Source: Exiguobacterium sp. KRL4 (GTDB lineage Bacteria; Bacillota; Bacilli; Exiguobacteriales; Exiguobacteriaceae). Taken from it: DNA of 64,000 nucleotides. Positions 16,133 to 23,926 of this stretch are shown here, one piece after another (the first letter of the stretch is position 1; the number at the start of each line of letters is the position of its first letter). The notes beneath the pieces were generated by a model. That model saw only the letters and a program-made list of their open reading frames with translations, was not told the DNA's origin and searched no databases. Position numbers and translations under genes: made by a program. The stretch is taken from positions 1-64,000 of the forward strand of contig NZ_MOLV01000013.1 of assembly GCF_001870785.1 (NCBI RefSeq), read 5' to 3'.

Positions 16133-17164
16133 TTGCACCCTTCCTATCAAAAGCTGCTTTCCTACGTAAGTGAGATTAAGCATCTAAACCATAGCAGTGC
16201 TGCAGCGGTAGTTGTCATGCAGAATGATCAAATCATTTTAGAACATTATGAAGGAGTTCACGGTAACGAACATTCGAATTTGATTGGTATAGATTCGATG
16301 TTCAATATTGCTTCCGCTCGTAAAAGTTATTTAGCGTTAGCAATTGGTTATGCGTTGTATGAAAAAAAGATTCACAGTCTTGATGATTGTGTCTCGAAAT
16401 ACTTGAAAAACTACGATCAACAGATTTTCCAGGGCACGACCATTCGGCATCTTATGACTCACTCACATGGTTTGGATGAACGAGATGACGGATCGATTTA
16501 CAGGGAGTTCGCTGCAGGTGAAAGTTGGGCCTACCGTGGAATCAATATCCGGATTATCACGGAACTGTTTAAGTATCTATATGACTATGATTTCACTCAA
16601 TTATTGAAGGAGCGCGTCTTCATGCCATTAGGATTTAAATCTACCGAATGGTCAACGGAGGAGTCGGAAGCTTTGGTCAAAGTCATCGATTACCCTGAGC
16701 AGAAGGCAACGTTCCAGCTGTACCCGTATGATGACGGAATGGGTTCAAACCTGCACACGACAGCAAGAGAATTTGCGTTATGGGGAAATCTTCATCTGAA
16801 CATGGGACGTCATGAAGGGATTCAAGTTGTCCCGGAAGACGTCATTCGGCTCTGTACATCCATTCAAAGTCTTCAGTACGACGATGGACGACTTCCTGCC
16901 AATGGATTGTTTTGGTACGTGCAAGAAAAAGCAAAGGAAAGAAGTGAAATAGGAGAATGTGTTCCAAAAGGTTCTTATCAAATTCTTGGAAACACTGGTC
17001 CACTCTTACTCGTAGTACCCGAAAACCACCTTGTTGTTGTGAGGATGTATAATAAACGGTATAACTATGGCGGTAAGAACTATCTCCACTATCTTCGTGA
17101 GTTTAGTAATAGAGCCTCGGACGCGTTTACGATTCCGTCATGCTCAAAAATGCATCGATTATGA
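16133..17164 (+). CDS. serine hydrolase (class C beta-lactamase-like fold)
   Basis: A 343-residue cytosolic member of the beta-lactamase/D-Ala-D-Ala-carboxypeptidase-like serine hydrolases. SARK at 61-64 supplies the S-x-x-K nucleophile and base; RHLMTHSHGLD is the conserved helix after it; AYRGINI stands in the Y-x-N region with an altered third residue; LGNTGPLLLVVPE is the third (K/H)-T-G-like element. No signal peptide, so not a secreted resistance enzyme; probably an esterase or peptidase. Start taken as TTG at 16133 after AAAGGAG; the frame is open back to 16073. Confidence 0.8.
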   Translation: MHPSYQKLLSYVSEIKHLNHSSAAAVVVMQNDQIILEHYEGVHGNEHSNLIGIDSMFNIASARKSYLALAIGYALYEKKIHSLDDCVSKYLKNYDQQIFQGTTIRHLMTHSHGLDERDDGSIYREFAAGESWAYRGINIRIITELFKYLYDYDFTQLLKERVFMPLGFKSTEWSTEESEALVKVIDYPEQKATFQLYPYDDGMGSNLHTTAREFALWGNLHLNMGRHEGIQVVPEDVIRLCTSIQSLQYDDGRLPANGLFWYVQEKAKERSEIGECVPKGSYQILGNTGPLLLVVPENHLVVVRMYNKRYNYGGKNYLHYLREFSNRASDAFTIPSCSKMHRL

Positions 17165-17168
17165 ACAC

Positions 17169-17209
17169 AAAAAGGTCAGCAAAACAGTTCGTGTTTTGCT
17201 GACCTTTTT
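17169..17209 (+). terminator. strong intrinsic terminator
   Basis: Perfect 17-bp stem AAAAAGGTCAGCAAAAC / GTTTTGCTGACCTTTTT with a 7-base loop, 4 bases after the hydrolase stop. Confidence 0.92.
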
Positions 17210-17344
17210 GTCGTGGAATGAGAAAATCTTTTAACTTTTCAGAAAGCGTCACCTTGCTGATCAATATACTCCTATCGCTCAGTATAATATCAAGAAAGTA
17301 AATATGTGAATTGTCATTTTTTGTATGTATTATTCAAGGCATTT

Positions 17345-17352
17345 GCTATAAT
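17345..17352 (+). promoter_or_regulatory. extended -10 promoter for the diguanylate cyclase gene
   Basis: TGCTATAAT is an extended -10 element about 85 bases before the coding start. No good -35 hexamer was found at 17 bases. The leader between it and the gene holds only a weak GCC/GGC hairpin and nothing I recognise as a riboswitch. Confidence 0.45.
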
Positions 17353-17444
17353 TTAGTGTGCCCTATTGGCATCTCCTATAAATTATCACGCATACATACG
17401 TTTTGATATGAGCTGAAGCATTAAAAATAAGGCAGGTGAAGCTT

Positions 17445-18344
17445 TTGTTGTGGTTTGGAATGATGATTGGGATTTTAGTGACCCTACTTTGTCGATGGAT
17501 ATTCAAAAAGATGCGTCCGCTGTCTCCACCTTCGACGATTGCTGCATTCGGGAATCACTCCAAGGACATCATGTATATTTTTGAAGTCAGACCGGTCTAT
17601 CGCTTTCGTTATATCAGTCCTTCTCTCGATGAACATATCGGTGTCGGCACGGTCAAAGCGAGTTATGCCGATCCGTCTGATTGTTTCGACCGGATTCATC
17701 CGGATGATGTCGAGATTTTGATGTCGAAAATCTCGGGTAACTGCAACTACGACGAACCGTTCTTACAACGTTGGCGGACGAATGACGGTACATATATTTG
17801 GTTTGAAGAATACACGACACCGATTTATGAAAACGGTGAAATCGTTGCCGTTCAAGGAGTAATTCGAAATATGGACGCAGCTAAAGCCAGGCAGCAGGAA
17901 CTCGAACAACTGTGTCAGCGGGATACGTTGACCGGACTCTACAATCGCCATGCATTCGACTCCTTGATCGAAGAGATGATATCCTCTGAAGCCATTCCGC
18001 TGGGTGTCCTCACGCTGGATCTGAATGATTTAAAACGGGTCAATGACCGGTTTGGTCATATCGCGGGTGATGCGTTGCTCCAACAGACGGCCCTTTGCTT
18101 AAGCCGTTTCAGCCAAGAGGCGTTCCGTCTCGGGGGAGATGAATTCGTCATCGTCTGCCAGGGGTACACGGAACAGCAGTGTCTCCATTTGCTGGAACAA
18201 TTACGGAGCGAGTTCCTCAAACATGACCTGTCGATTGCCGTTGGGTTTGCGTATGATGAAGCAACAACCGATGTAGTGACCGTGTTTCAAAAAGCGGATC
18301 AAGCGATGTACAGCGAGAAGCAGCGGACTAAATCACTCGTTTGA
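17445..18344 (+). CDS. membrane-anchored PAS-GGDEF diguanylate cyclase
   Basis: One N-terminal membrane helix (about residues 4-22), a PAS domain (about 40-150; IHPDDVEIL, WFEEYTTPIYENGEIVAVQGVIRNM) and a GGDEF domain (about 160-300). The active site LGGDEF is intact, as are DTLTGLYNR and the metal-binding DLNDLKRVND, so it should make cyclic di-GMP from GTP. The RxxD inhibitory site five residues before GGDEF is absent. TTG at 17445 has AGGTGA upstream; GTG at 17436 is an alternative start 3 codons earlier. Its 3' end overlaps the convergent hydrolase gene by 12 bases. Confidence 0.88.
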   Translation: MLWFGMMIGILVTLLCRWIFKKMRPLSPPSTIAAFGNHSKDIMYIFEVRPVYRFRYISPSLDEHIGVGTVKASYADPSDCFDRIHPDDVEILMSKISGNCNYDEPFLQRWRTNDGTYIWFEEYTTPIYENGEIVAVQGVIRNMDAAKARQQELEQLCQRDTLTGLYNRHAFDSLIEEMISSEAIPLGVLTLDLNDLKRVNDRFGHIAGDALLQQTALCLSRFSQEAFRLGGDEFVIVCQGYTEQQCLHLLEQLRSEFLKHDLSIAVGFAYDEATTDVVTVFQKADQAMYSEKQRTKSLV

Positions 18345-19019
18345 CTGAATCAAGATGCGTTCGAGCCTTTCATTAAACAGCTTAGGTTGGTCCAGGTTCG
18401 CCGTATGCCCGGAAGCCGGAATTAAGTCAATCACTGCTGTTGGATAAGCCTCCTTTATCAGTTCAGCTCCTGCCACTTCATATGCCTGCTCCGTCCCGTT
18501 CAAAATATAGACGGGAACGTCTAGTCCTTGTAACGTTTCCGCAGACAGGCTTGGATAACGAAACGTCATTTGGTGCAACACCCGTTGCATCGTCGTCTGC
18601 CAACGCGCTCCATGAAGCGTTGCGAACTGGGCCGCCATTGACGGTTCATGCTGTTCGATGTCCAGGAAATAGTCGTATTGCTGTGCCATAATGTCCGTCA
18701 GTTCTTCCGGAACACTTGGGGTATACCCGGTCAAAATGATGCCATCGACTAGCATGGGTGCTGCGAGTGCGACTTGAATCGCAAGTGTTGCGCCGAGCGA
18801 CAGACCGACGAGATGACCAGACCCTGTTTTACGCATGTGCTCAATGACGTGATGTACTGCCTGATCCACATAATCGACTGCGGCATCATTAGGTGACGTC
18901 CCGTGACCGGGTAAATCGATCAAAATGACGTCATAGTCGTGTTTAAAATGTGTGAGTTGCTGCTCAAAATGGGTTTCCCCTGTTCCCATGAAGCCGTGTA
19001 AAAAGTAAATCCGTTTCAT
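18333..19019 (-). CDS. alpha/beta hydrolase (MenH-like)
   Basis: A 228-residue alpha/beta hydrolase: HGFMGTGE near the N-terminus, LPGHGTS at 37, nucleophile GLSLGA with Ser74, and GHTANLDQP with His205. The acid may be Glu177 in NGTEQ where Asp is usual. The compact size and the LHGFMG and LPGHG motifs are like MenH-type carbon-carbon lyase/thioesterases, but no menaquinone genes are present, so specificity is open. Its start overlaps the stop of the upstream hydrolase by 4 bases, showing coupling. Confidence 0.85.
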   Translation of the reverse strand: MKRIYFLHGFMGTGETHFEQQLTHFKHDYDVILIDLPGHGTSPNDAAVDYVDQAVHHVIEHMRKTGSGHLVGLSLGATLAIQVALAAPMLVDGIILTGYTPSVPEELTDIMAQQYDYFLDIEQHEPSMAAQFATLHGARWQTTMQRVLHQMTFRYPSLSAETLQGLDVPVYILNGTEQAYEVAGAELIKEAYPTAVIDLIPASGHTANLDQPKLFNERLERILIQSNE

Positions 19020-19915
19020 TCTGACACGTCCTTTACTTGAGTTTGGTCGAGCTGTCGGATTGCCGCGATGACAAGTTCTGGCCGATCGAGGTGAACGGCA
19101 TGGCCTGCTCCTTCAGCAAACCGAATCGTTGCCGTTTTTGTCAGGTTCGCCTGTCGTAATATGAGTTGATGCCACGTCTCTTCCAGCTGACGCACTTCCG
19201 TTTCCGGTAATCCGTCTTGCAGTCCTTCGGCAATGGCTTGCCTTTGATCCCGTCCGATGACAATCAGTGGCAAGTCGGGAAACGTGTTTCTTTTTATCCG
19301 TTGCGCATCCACTTTCCAGTGTGCGACTTCCTCCGCCATCATCGCATACAGTGCCGGTTCGGTTTGGAAGTTGAGCAGTGCTGACTGAATCATCTGCGGT
19401 AATCGTTGTTGTGCCGGCGTCAGTACCGGTTGCACCAAAAGACGTAACTGATCGTTCGTTTGTGTTGCATAATGCTGGCATTGTTCGATCCAAGTGACAT
19501 CGGATGACAGGGTATCGAGCACCGGTGTATCAAGAGTATCCAGTTCGTGTAAGTCAACCGACGTCGAATCGACCAATAGCAGCCCTTTTAACTGATCGGG
19601 ATACCGGATTGCGAACTCTTGGGCAATCAATCCCCCATAGGAATGACCGACCAGAAGAATCGGTTCGCCTACGCCGCAATGGTTCAACAGTGTTTGCAGT
19701 TGTTGGACAGCGTGACTGGTCCGGTGAATCCCGTCCCCTTCCCTCCATGAATGCCGGTGGAAGCTGAGCACCCGGTTGGTTGTTTGAAGTGTTTGGACAA
19801 TCTCATACCATTCATGATAGGAACAGCCCATTCCGGTCAAAATCACGATGGGTGTGCCGGCTGTTTGTGTATCCAGATACTGTACTGGGTCAAATGAAGA
19901 TATTTTTGTTTGCAT
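19016..19915 (-). CDS. alpha/beta hydrolase
   Basis: A 299-residue alpha/beta hydrolase: TGMGCSYHEWYE near residue 28, RHSWREGDG, nucleophile GHSYGG with Ser92, LLVDSTSVD following it, IGRDQR as the acid loop, and GAGHAVHLDRPE with the catalytic His near 277. Start at 19915 follows AAGGAGAG. It forms a two-gene coupled unit with the smaller hydrolase. Substrate unknown. Two different hydrolases made from one message suggests sequential steps on one compound, which is inference. Confidence 0.85.
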   Translation of the reverse strand: MQTKISSFDPVQYLDTQTAGTPIVILTGMGCSYHEWYEIVQTLQTTNRVLSFHRHSWREGDGIHRTSHAVQQLQTLLNHCGVGEPILLVGHSYGGLIAQEFAIRYPDQLKGLLLVDSTSVDLHELDTLDTPVLDTLSSDVTWIEQCQHYATQTNDQLRLLVQPVLTPAQQRLPQMIQSALLNFQTEPALYAMMAEEVAHWKVDAQRIKRNTFPDLPLIVIGRDQRQAIAEGLQDGLPETEVRQLEETWHQLILRQANLTKTATIRFAEGAGHAVHLDRPELVIAAIRQLDQTQVKDVSE

Positions 19916-20062
19916 GTGACTCTCCTTGTGCAATCAGTTTAACAAATATAGATATAGTGATGTTCTGCACAGATGTAAGATATCCTGTTTAAGTCCTGTA
20001 ATTGATTTTATATTAACATTACGGTAATTGAAATATATATAATAAATAGAAGTTGCTATTTC

Positions 20063-20747
20063 ATGACCCTCTCCGCTGTTTTATTTGATCTCGACGGGAC
20101 GTTACTTGATCGTACGACTTCTTTGCAGCTCTTTTTGAAATCTCAACATGCTCGTCTGATTGCGCCCGTTTCAACTTGTCCACTTGACGCTTATCAAACC
20201 CTCTTTCTGACCTTTGATCAAAACGGTCTCGTCTGGAAGGATGTCGTCTATCAAAAACTAATCACCCACTTTCAGCTTGAAGGTGTCACTGCTACTGAGT
20301 TGTTACAAGACACTGCTCTCAGCGTTTGCCTCAAGCAGTGTCTTGTTCCCTCAAATGCTCGAACGTTTGCAACGTCTATCACACACGTATCGCCTTGGAC
20401 TCATAACGAACGGTCGGAGTGACTTGCAACGATCGGTCATCGCCCACCATCAGTTGGAGACATTTTTTGATCCGATCCTGATGACGGAAGAAGTTGGTCT
20501 TGCGAAACCCGATCCGGCTTTGTTCCTCCGTCCCGTAAAAGACTGGGGACTCACACCGGAACAGGTCCTGTTTATCGGGGATCATCCACTGCATGATATC
20601 AAAGGAGCAGAAGCAGTTGGCATGACGGCGGTATTAAAAAGTAATCAACCGGTCGTCAATAGTCCGTCCTCCTACACTGTGAACGATTGGTCGGAACTCG
20701 AACCCATTCTCATACAACTTAACTCAGAAAGAAGGTCACGCTTATGA
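20063..20747 (+). pseudogene. HAD family hydrolase split by a frameshift
   Basis: The first frame (20063 to about 20315) starts with MTLSAVLFDLDGTLLD, HAD motif I with Asp9 and Asp11. The second frame, offset by +1, supplies the rest: LGLITNGRSD (motif II), KPDPALF with the motif III lysine, and FIGDHPLHDIKGAE (motif IV). The two halves join between ELLQD and LFPQMLERL near 20310-20345, so one base has been gained or two lost. Rejoined length is about 227 residues, normal for a YsaA-like HAD phosphatase. The second part overlaps the next GNAT gene by 4 bases. Sequencing error cannot be excluded. Confidence 0.8.
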
Positions 20748-21139
20748 CAACTACTTACCAGATTCGGCCGTACCACGAACAGGATTTCCCCGCCATTCAG
20801 CGCTTAAATGCTGCGGAAGGCTGGAACCAGCTCGTCCGTCTGCATGAACGGACCCAACTCGCTTGGCAACATTCAAACGCGGCGCTTGTCGTCGAACATG
20901 CGGGAGACGTCATCGGTTATGTCCGCGGAATGACAGACACTCAGGTCACGTTGTACATCTGTGAATTACTGATTGATGCTGATTTCCGTGGGAGAGGGCT
21001 CGGTCAACAGCTGTTCGCTCGTCTCCATGACTGGTATCCGACGACCCGGATTGAGGTCCTGGCGTCAAGCAGCTCGGAAAGTTTTTACCGCGGTCAGGCA
21101 TTTCGCCCGTTTTACGGCTTTCGGAAGTCCTTTGAGTAA
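20744..21139 (+). CDS. GNAT family N-acetyltransferase
   Basis: A 131-residue acetyltransferase. ELLIDADFRGRGLGQQLFARL holds the acetyl-CoA motif (RGRGLG), and FYRGQAFRPFYGFRKS is the motif B end. It begins 4 bases inside the broken HAD gene, so its translation may depend on ribosomes terminating there. GAAGG lies upstream. Substrate unknown; transcribed convergently with the anti-sigma gene. Confidence 0.82.
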   Translation: MTTTYQIRPYHEQDFPAIQRLNAAEGWNQLVRLHERTQLAWQHSNAALVVEHAGDVIGYVRGMTDTQVTLYICELLIDADFRGRGLGQQLFARLHDWYPTTRIEVLASSSSESFYRGQAFRPFYGFRKSFE

Positions 21140-21145
21140 TTGGTG

Positions 21146-21985
21146 TTACTGGTTCAACTGCCCCCAGACATCATCAAATACTGGACCGTTGACGGCAAAG
21201 TAAAGGTCGAGCGGTTCATAATAAACATAGCCTTCACGAATCAACCGGAATTGGTTCGTCACCCCGTCTGCCATCGTCACGTTCAGAATCCGCAGGTCGG
21301 TGTCATTTTGATACTCGACGACATCCGCCGCAAGATCCGACTCGCGTAACGGAACCGCCTTGCTCAATTCAGCAAATAATTGTCGCAGCTGGGATCCTGC
21401 GGAAATCGGTTCCGAGCTGGTCGATTCCCATGTCGAGAACGTTTGATAATTAGCACGAAGAATTGTCTGTTGCAGGTGAAGCTGTTGGAAATAATCCGGA
21501 CGGAATGTCGACCGGTCCAGCACACGGACGATTTCAGCCCCGTCTTCCTGTCCGACCGCGAGCAGTCGGATCGCGGGATCATATCCTTTTACGACGTAAA
21601 TCGTATAATTCTCTAGATTCGATCCAAGTGATTGCTTGACGTTAACGGCTTCCGCGCCTTCGGTCCAGGTGTTTTGGGAGACACCTAACTTTTGTCCACG
21701 CAACTGAAACTCCGTTTCTTCCGCGATTGTCGTATCACTTTGCAGGTATATCGCTTTCTGGTAGACAAGTCCTGGAATCATCGAGGCGGTCGATTGGTCG
21801 ATCGGCGGCTGGATCCAGGACTCCGTCCGGTCGTACTGCAGGACGCCGAGCACGAGCACAGCCGCTACAGCCAGTCGTGATAATAAGCGACCCCACTTTG
21901 TCCGGTAGAGTCCCTGCTCCATCCGGGCGTGAACGGTATCCGGTACGGGAATGTCTTTTAATGCTGTCTCAAGTTGCTGTTTCAT
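21146..21985 (-). CDS. putative anti-sigma factor (single-pass membrane protein)
   Basis: A 279-residue protein with a short cytoplasmic N-terminus (LKDIPVPDTVHARMEQGL, similar to DUF4179-type anti-sigma proteins), one membrane segment (about 35-49) and a long external domain. Its ATG overlaps the stop of the ECF sigma gene by 4 bases, the standard arrangement for an anti-sigma bound to its sigma. It is expected to hold the sigma factor at the membrane until an envelope signal releases it; the signal is unknown. Confidence 0.75.
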   Translation of the reverse strand: MKQQLETALKDIPVPDTVHARMEQGLYRTKWGRLLSRLAVAAVLVLGVLQYDRTESWIQPPIDQSTASMIPGLVYQKAIYLQSDTTIAEETEFQLRGQKLGVSQNTWTEGAEAVNVKQSLGSNLENYTIYVVKGYDPAIRLLAVGQEDGAEIVRVLDRSTFRPDYFQQLHLQQTILRANYQTFSTWESTSSEPISAGSQLRQLFAELSKAVPLRESDLAADVVEYQNDTDLRILNVTMADGVTNQFRLIREGYVYYEPLDLYFAVNGPVFDDVWGQLNQ

Positions 21986-22509
21986 CCGGACTCTCCTCCT
22001 TTCGCTTGCTGCCGTTGTAATTTTTGAATCGCCCGGTATAACGTACTTTTCACCGTACTGATCGGAATGTCGAGTAAATCAGCGATTTCCTGAAAGGAAT
22101 AATCGGCTTGATACCGTAACGTGACTAACGACCGTTCCCTGACATCGAGTCGTTCAAGTAAGTCAGTCAGGTACAGTTGATCAACGACCACATGTTCAAA
22201 CGACGGGATTTGCGGCTCACTCCTATCCTGTGCCGTATCGTTTGTCCAGACCAGCACTTGGTATTTCTTAAGATGATCGAGTGCTGCATTGATCGTGATC
22301 CGGGTCAGCCAAGTCTTAAAATAGGTGACATCCTGCAGTGACTTTCGGTACTTCCAGGCGCGAAAAGCGACTTCCTGCACGTTTTCGAGCGCTTCCTGCT
22401 CGTGTTTTAAATACAGATACGACATCCGGTAAATATAGCGTTCTTCGGCATATAACGCTGCGAGAAAAGCATCATCCATCCAACTTCCGGCGATTTTTTT
22501 ACGGAACAC
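21982..22509 (-). CDS. ECF-type RNA polymerase sigma factor
   Basis: A 175-residue sigma-70 family ECF factor. Region 2 is YIYRMSYLYLKHEQEALENVQEVAFRAW (core binding and -10 recognition), and region 4 is RERSLVTLRYQADYSFQEIADLLDIPISTVKSTLYRAIQKL, with the -35 helix-turn-helix. GTG at 22509 follows GGGAGGAG by 4 bases; ATG at 22479 is the alternative. It sits upstream of its likely anti-sigma and has an ECF-type promoter just before it. Confidence 0.9.
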   Translation of the reverse strand: MFRKKIAGSWMDDAFLAALYAEERYIYRMSYLYLKHEQEALENVQEVAFRAWKYRKSLQDVTYFKTWLTRITINAALDHLKKYQVLVWTNDTAQDRSEPQIPSFEHVVVDQLYLTDLLERLDVRERSLVTLRYQADYSFQEIADLLDIPISTVKSTLYRAIQKLQRQQAKGGESG

Positions 22510-22540
22510 AGCACTCCTCCCTTTCCTTTCTATATCATTA

Positions 22541-22567
22541 GACTGATTATGTTCCGATTTAGTTTCA
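22541..22567 (-). promoter_or_regulatory. candidate autoregulatory ECF promoter
   Basis: On the minus strand TGAAAC (22567-22562), 17 bases, then AGTC (22544-22541), about 32 bases before the sigma start. TGAAAC is the common -35 of Bacillus ECF sigmas; the -10 is one base from CGTC. Confidence 0.45.
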
Positions 22568-22605
22568 AAAATCTGTAAAAAAATTATAGGACAGGGGATA
22601 TTCAA

Positions 22606-23010
22606 ATGAATTTTTACACGGCCAGCAGCTTCCGCAATATCGAAGACGTACGTTTCATAAACGACCAACTGATCAAGCGAGGTCATCATTTGACATACGA
22701 CTGGACACAATCGGAACGGGTCGATACACCGGCTGCCCTGCAATGGATCGGACAGCTGGAACTCGATGCCGTACGGGCGAGCGAGTACTTAATTTTGGTG
22801 CTCCCTGCCGGAAAAGGCAGCCACGTCGAGCTCGGGATTGCCCTTGCCAATCAGATTCCGATTTTTCTTTGCATGACGGACGAAACTTGTTGGACCGGTC
22901 CGGAAGCGAGCACGTTTTATCATATTGACGGCATTATGAAGTGTATCGGTCCTTCCAAAGGCTGGGTCCAGACTATTCTAGACGCAATGAACGAGCAGAC
23001 TGTCCGGTGA
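22606..23010 (+). CDS. nucleoside 2-deoxyribosyltransferase-like protein
   Basis: A 134-residue protein with the deoxyribosyltransferase-like pattern: NFYTASSFRN at the start, TYDWT at 30, and LPAGKGSHVELGIALA with the candidate nucleophile Glu75. The family cleaves or exchanges N-glycosidic bonds of nucleosides or nucleotides; members of this short subgroup are often uncharacterised. AGGGGA precedes the start. It is divergent from the sigma operon, and the two share a 95-base promoter region. Confidence 0.75.
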   Translation: MNFYTASSFRNIEDVRFINDQLIKRGHHLTYDWTQSERVDTPAALQWIGQLELDAVRASEYLILVLPAGKGSHVELGIALANQIPIFLCMTDETCWTGPEASTFYHIDGIMKCIGPSKGWVQTILDAMNEQTVR

Positions 23011-23053
23011 GATTGTGCTGAAAGAACGAATCTGCCAAAGTGTTAATATGCCT

Positions 23054-23085
23054 CAGCTAAACACAACGTTTAGCTGATTTTTTTA
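23054..23085 (+). terminator. intrinsic terminator
   Basis: CAGCTAAAC / GTTTAGCTG with a 5-base loop followed by ATTTTTTTA. Confidence 0.9.
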
Positions 23086-23142
23086 TTCTCATTCAACCGG
23101 AAACTTCTGTTTCTATTCTTTATTTAATAAATCTTTTTTAAA

Positions 23143-23171
23143 TAGACAAAATTTTCAAATGATACTACACT
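23143..23171 (+). promoter_or_regulatory. sigma-A promoter of the ABC exporter operon
   Basis: TAGACA at 23143-23148, 17 bases, TACACT at 23166-23171, in an AT-rich stretch 34 bases before the ATPase start. Confidence 0.5.
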
Positions 23172-23204
23172 TATTTTACCTTAATTTGTAAAAGGAGTGG
23201 TCGA

Positions 23205-23900
23205 ATGGATATCATCGTCAAAGACGTCTCGCACACATTCAACCAGGCGGGACTACAGAGTGAAGTCTTAAAAGCGTTAACCTGTCAGTTTTCTGCAAGT
23301 GATATCACCGCCCTTGTCGGACCGTCCGGATCGGGCAAATCGACCTTTTTAAGTCTGATCGGCTCGCTCGACCGGCCGACATCGGGGCAGATCGACTATG
23401 ACGGACAAGACATTACGAAGTGGAAGAACCGTCAATTGTCGAAGTTCCGGGCGCAGGAAATCGGCTTCGTGTTCCAACAGTTTCACCTTTTGCCGGCGTT
23501 GACGGTCAAAGAAAATCTGCTCGTTCCTCTGCTGAAACAAAAAGCGGACTTTAACAAAGAGGACCGGATTGCGGAAATCTTGGAAAAAGTCGGATTGACA
23601 GCGAAACAGCATGCCTTACCGGCACAGTTATCCGGTGGTCAACAGCAACGGGTCGCGATCGCCCGAGCCCTGATCAATCGCCCGCGCTGGATTCTCGCCG
23701 ACGAACCGACCGGCAATCTCGACTCGGTCAACGGGGAGATGATCTTTCAACTGTTGCTCGATCTCCATCAGGAAGAACAATGCGGCATCCTGTTCATCAC
23801 GCACGATTTGGCACTCGCTGAACGGGCGGACCGGATTTTATTCATGCAGGATGGTCGGATTGTCGAAGATCGGCGGAAACAGACGGTTCGAAGTGTATGA
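23205..23900 (+). CDS. ABC transporter ATP-binding protein (LolD/MacB type)
   Basis: A 231-residue ATPase with Walker [10 protein letters not shown] 39-47, Q-loop [12 protein letters not shown], signature LSGGQQQR 142-149, Walker [12 protein letters not shown] 163-173 and the switch His in [18 protein letters not shown] precedes ATG at 23205. It is followed 26 bases later by its permease, so the pair forms an FtsX-type mechanotransmitting exporter or peptide-sensing complex. It is closely similar to the orphan ATPase at 11827. Confidence 0.93.
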   Translation: MDIIVKDVSHTFNQAGLQSEVLKALTCQFSASDITALVGPSGSGKSTFLSLIGSLDRPTSGQIDYDGQDITKWKNRQLSKFRAQEIGFVFQQFHLLPALTVKENLLVPLLKQKADFNKEDRIAEILEKVGLTAKQHALPAQLSGGQQQRVAIARALINRPRWILADEPTGNLDSVNGEMIFQLLLDLHQEEQCGILFITHDLALAERADRILFMQDGRIVEDRRKQTVRSV

Positions 23901-23926
23901 AAAAATAATATAAGAGGAGGTTTGAG

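Noticed and set aside
17353-17444. Cyclic di-GMP riboswitch before the diguanylate cyclase
   Set aside because: No GGATCACGCACAG-like core or matching helices.
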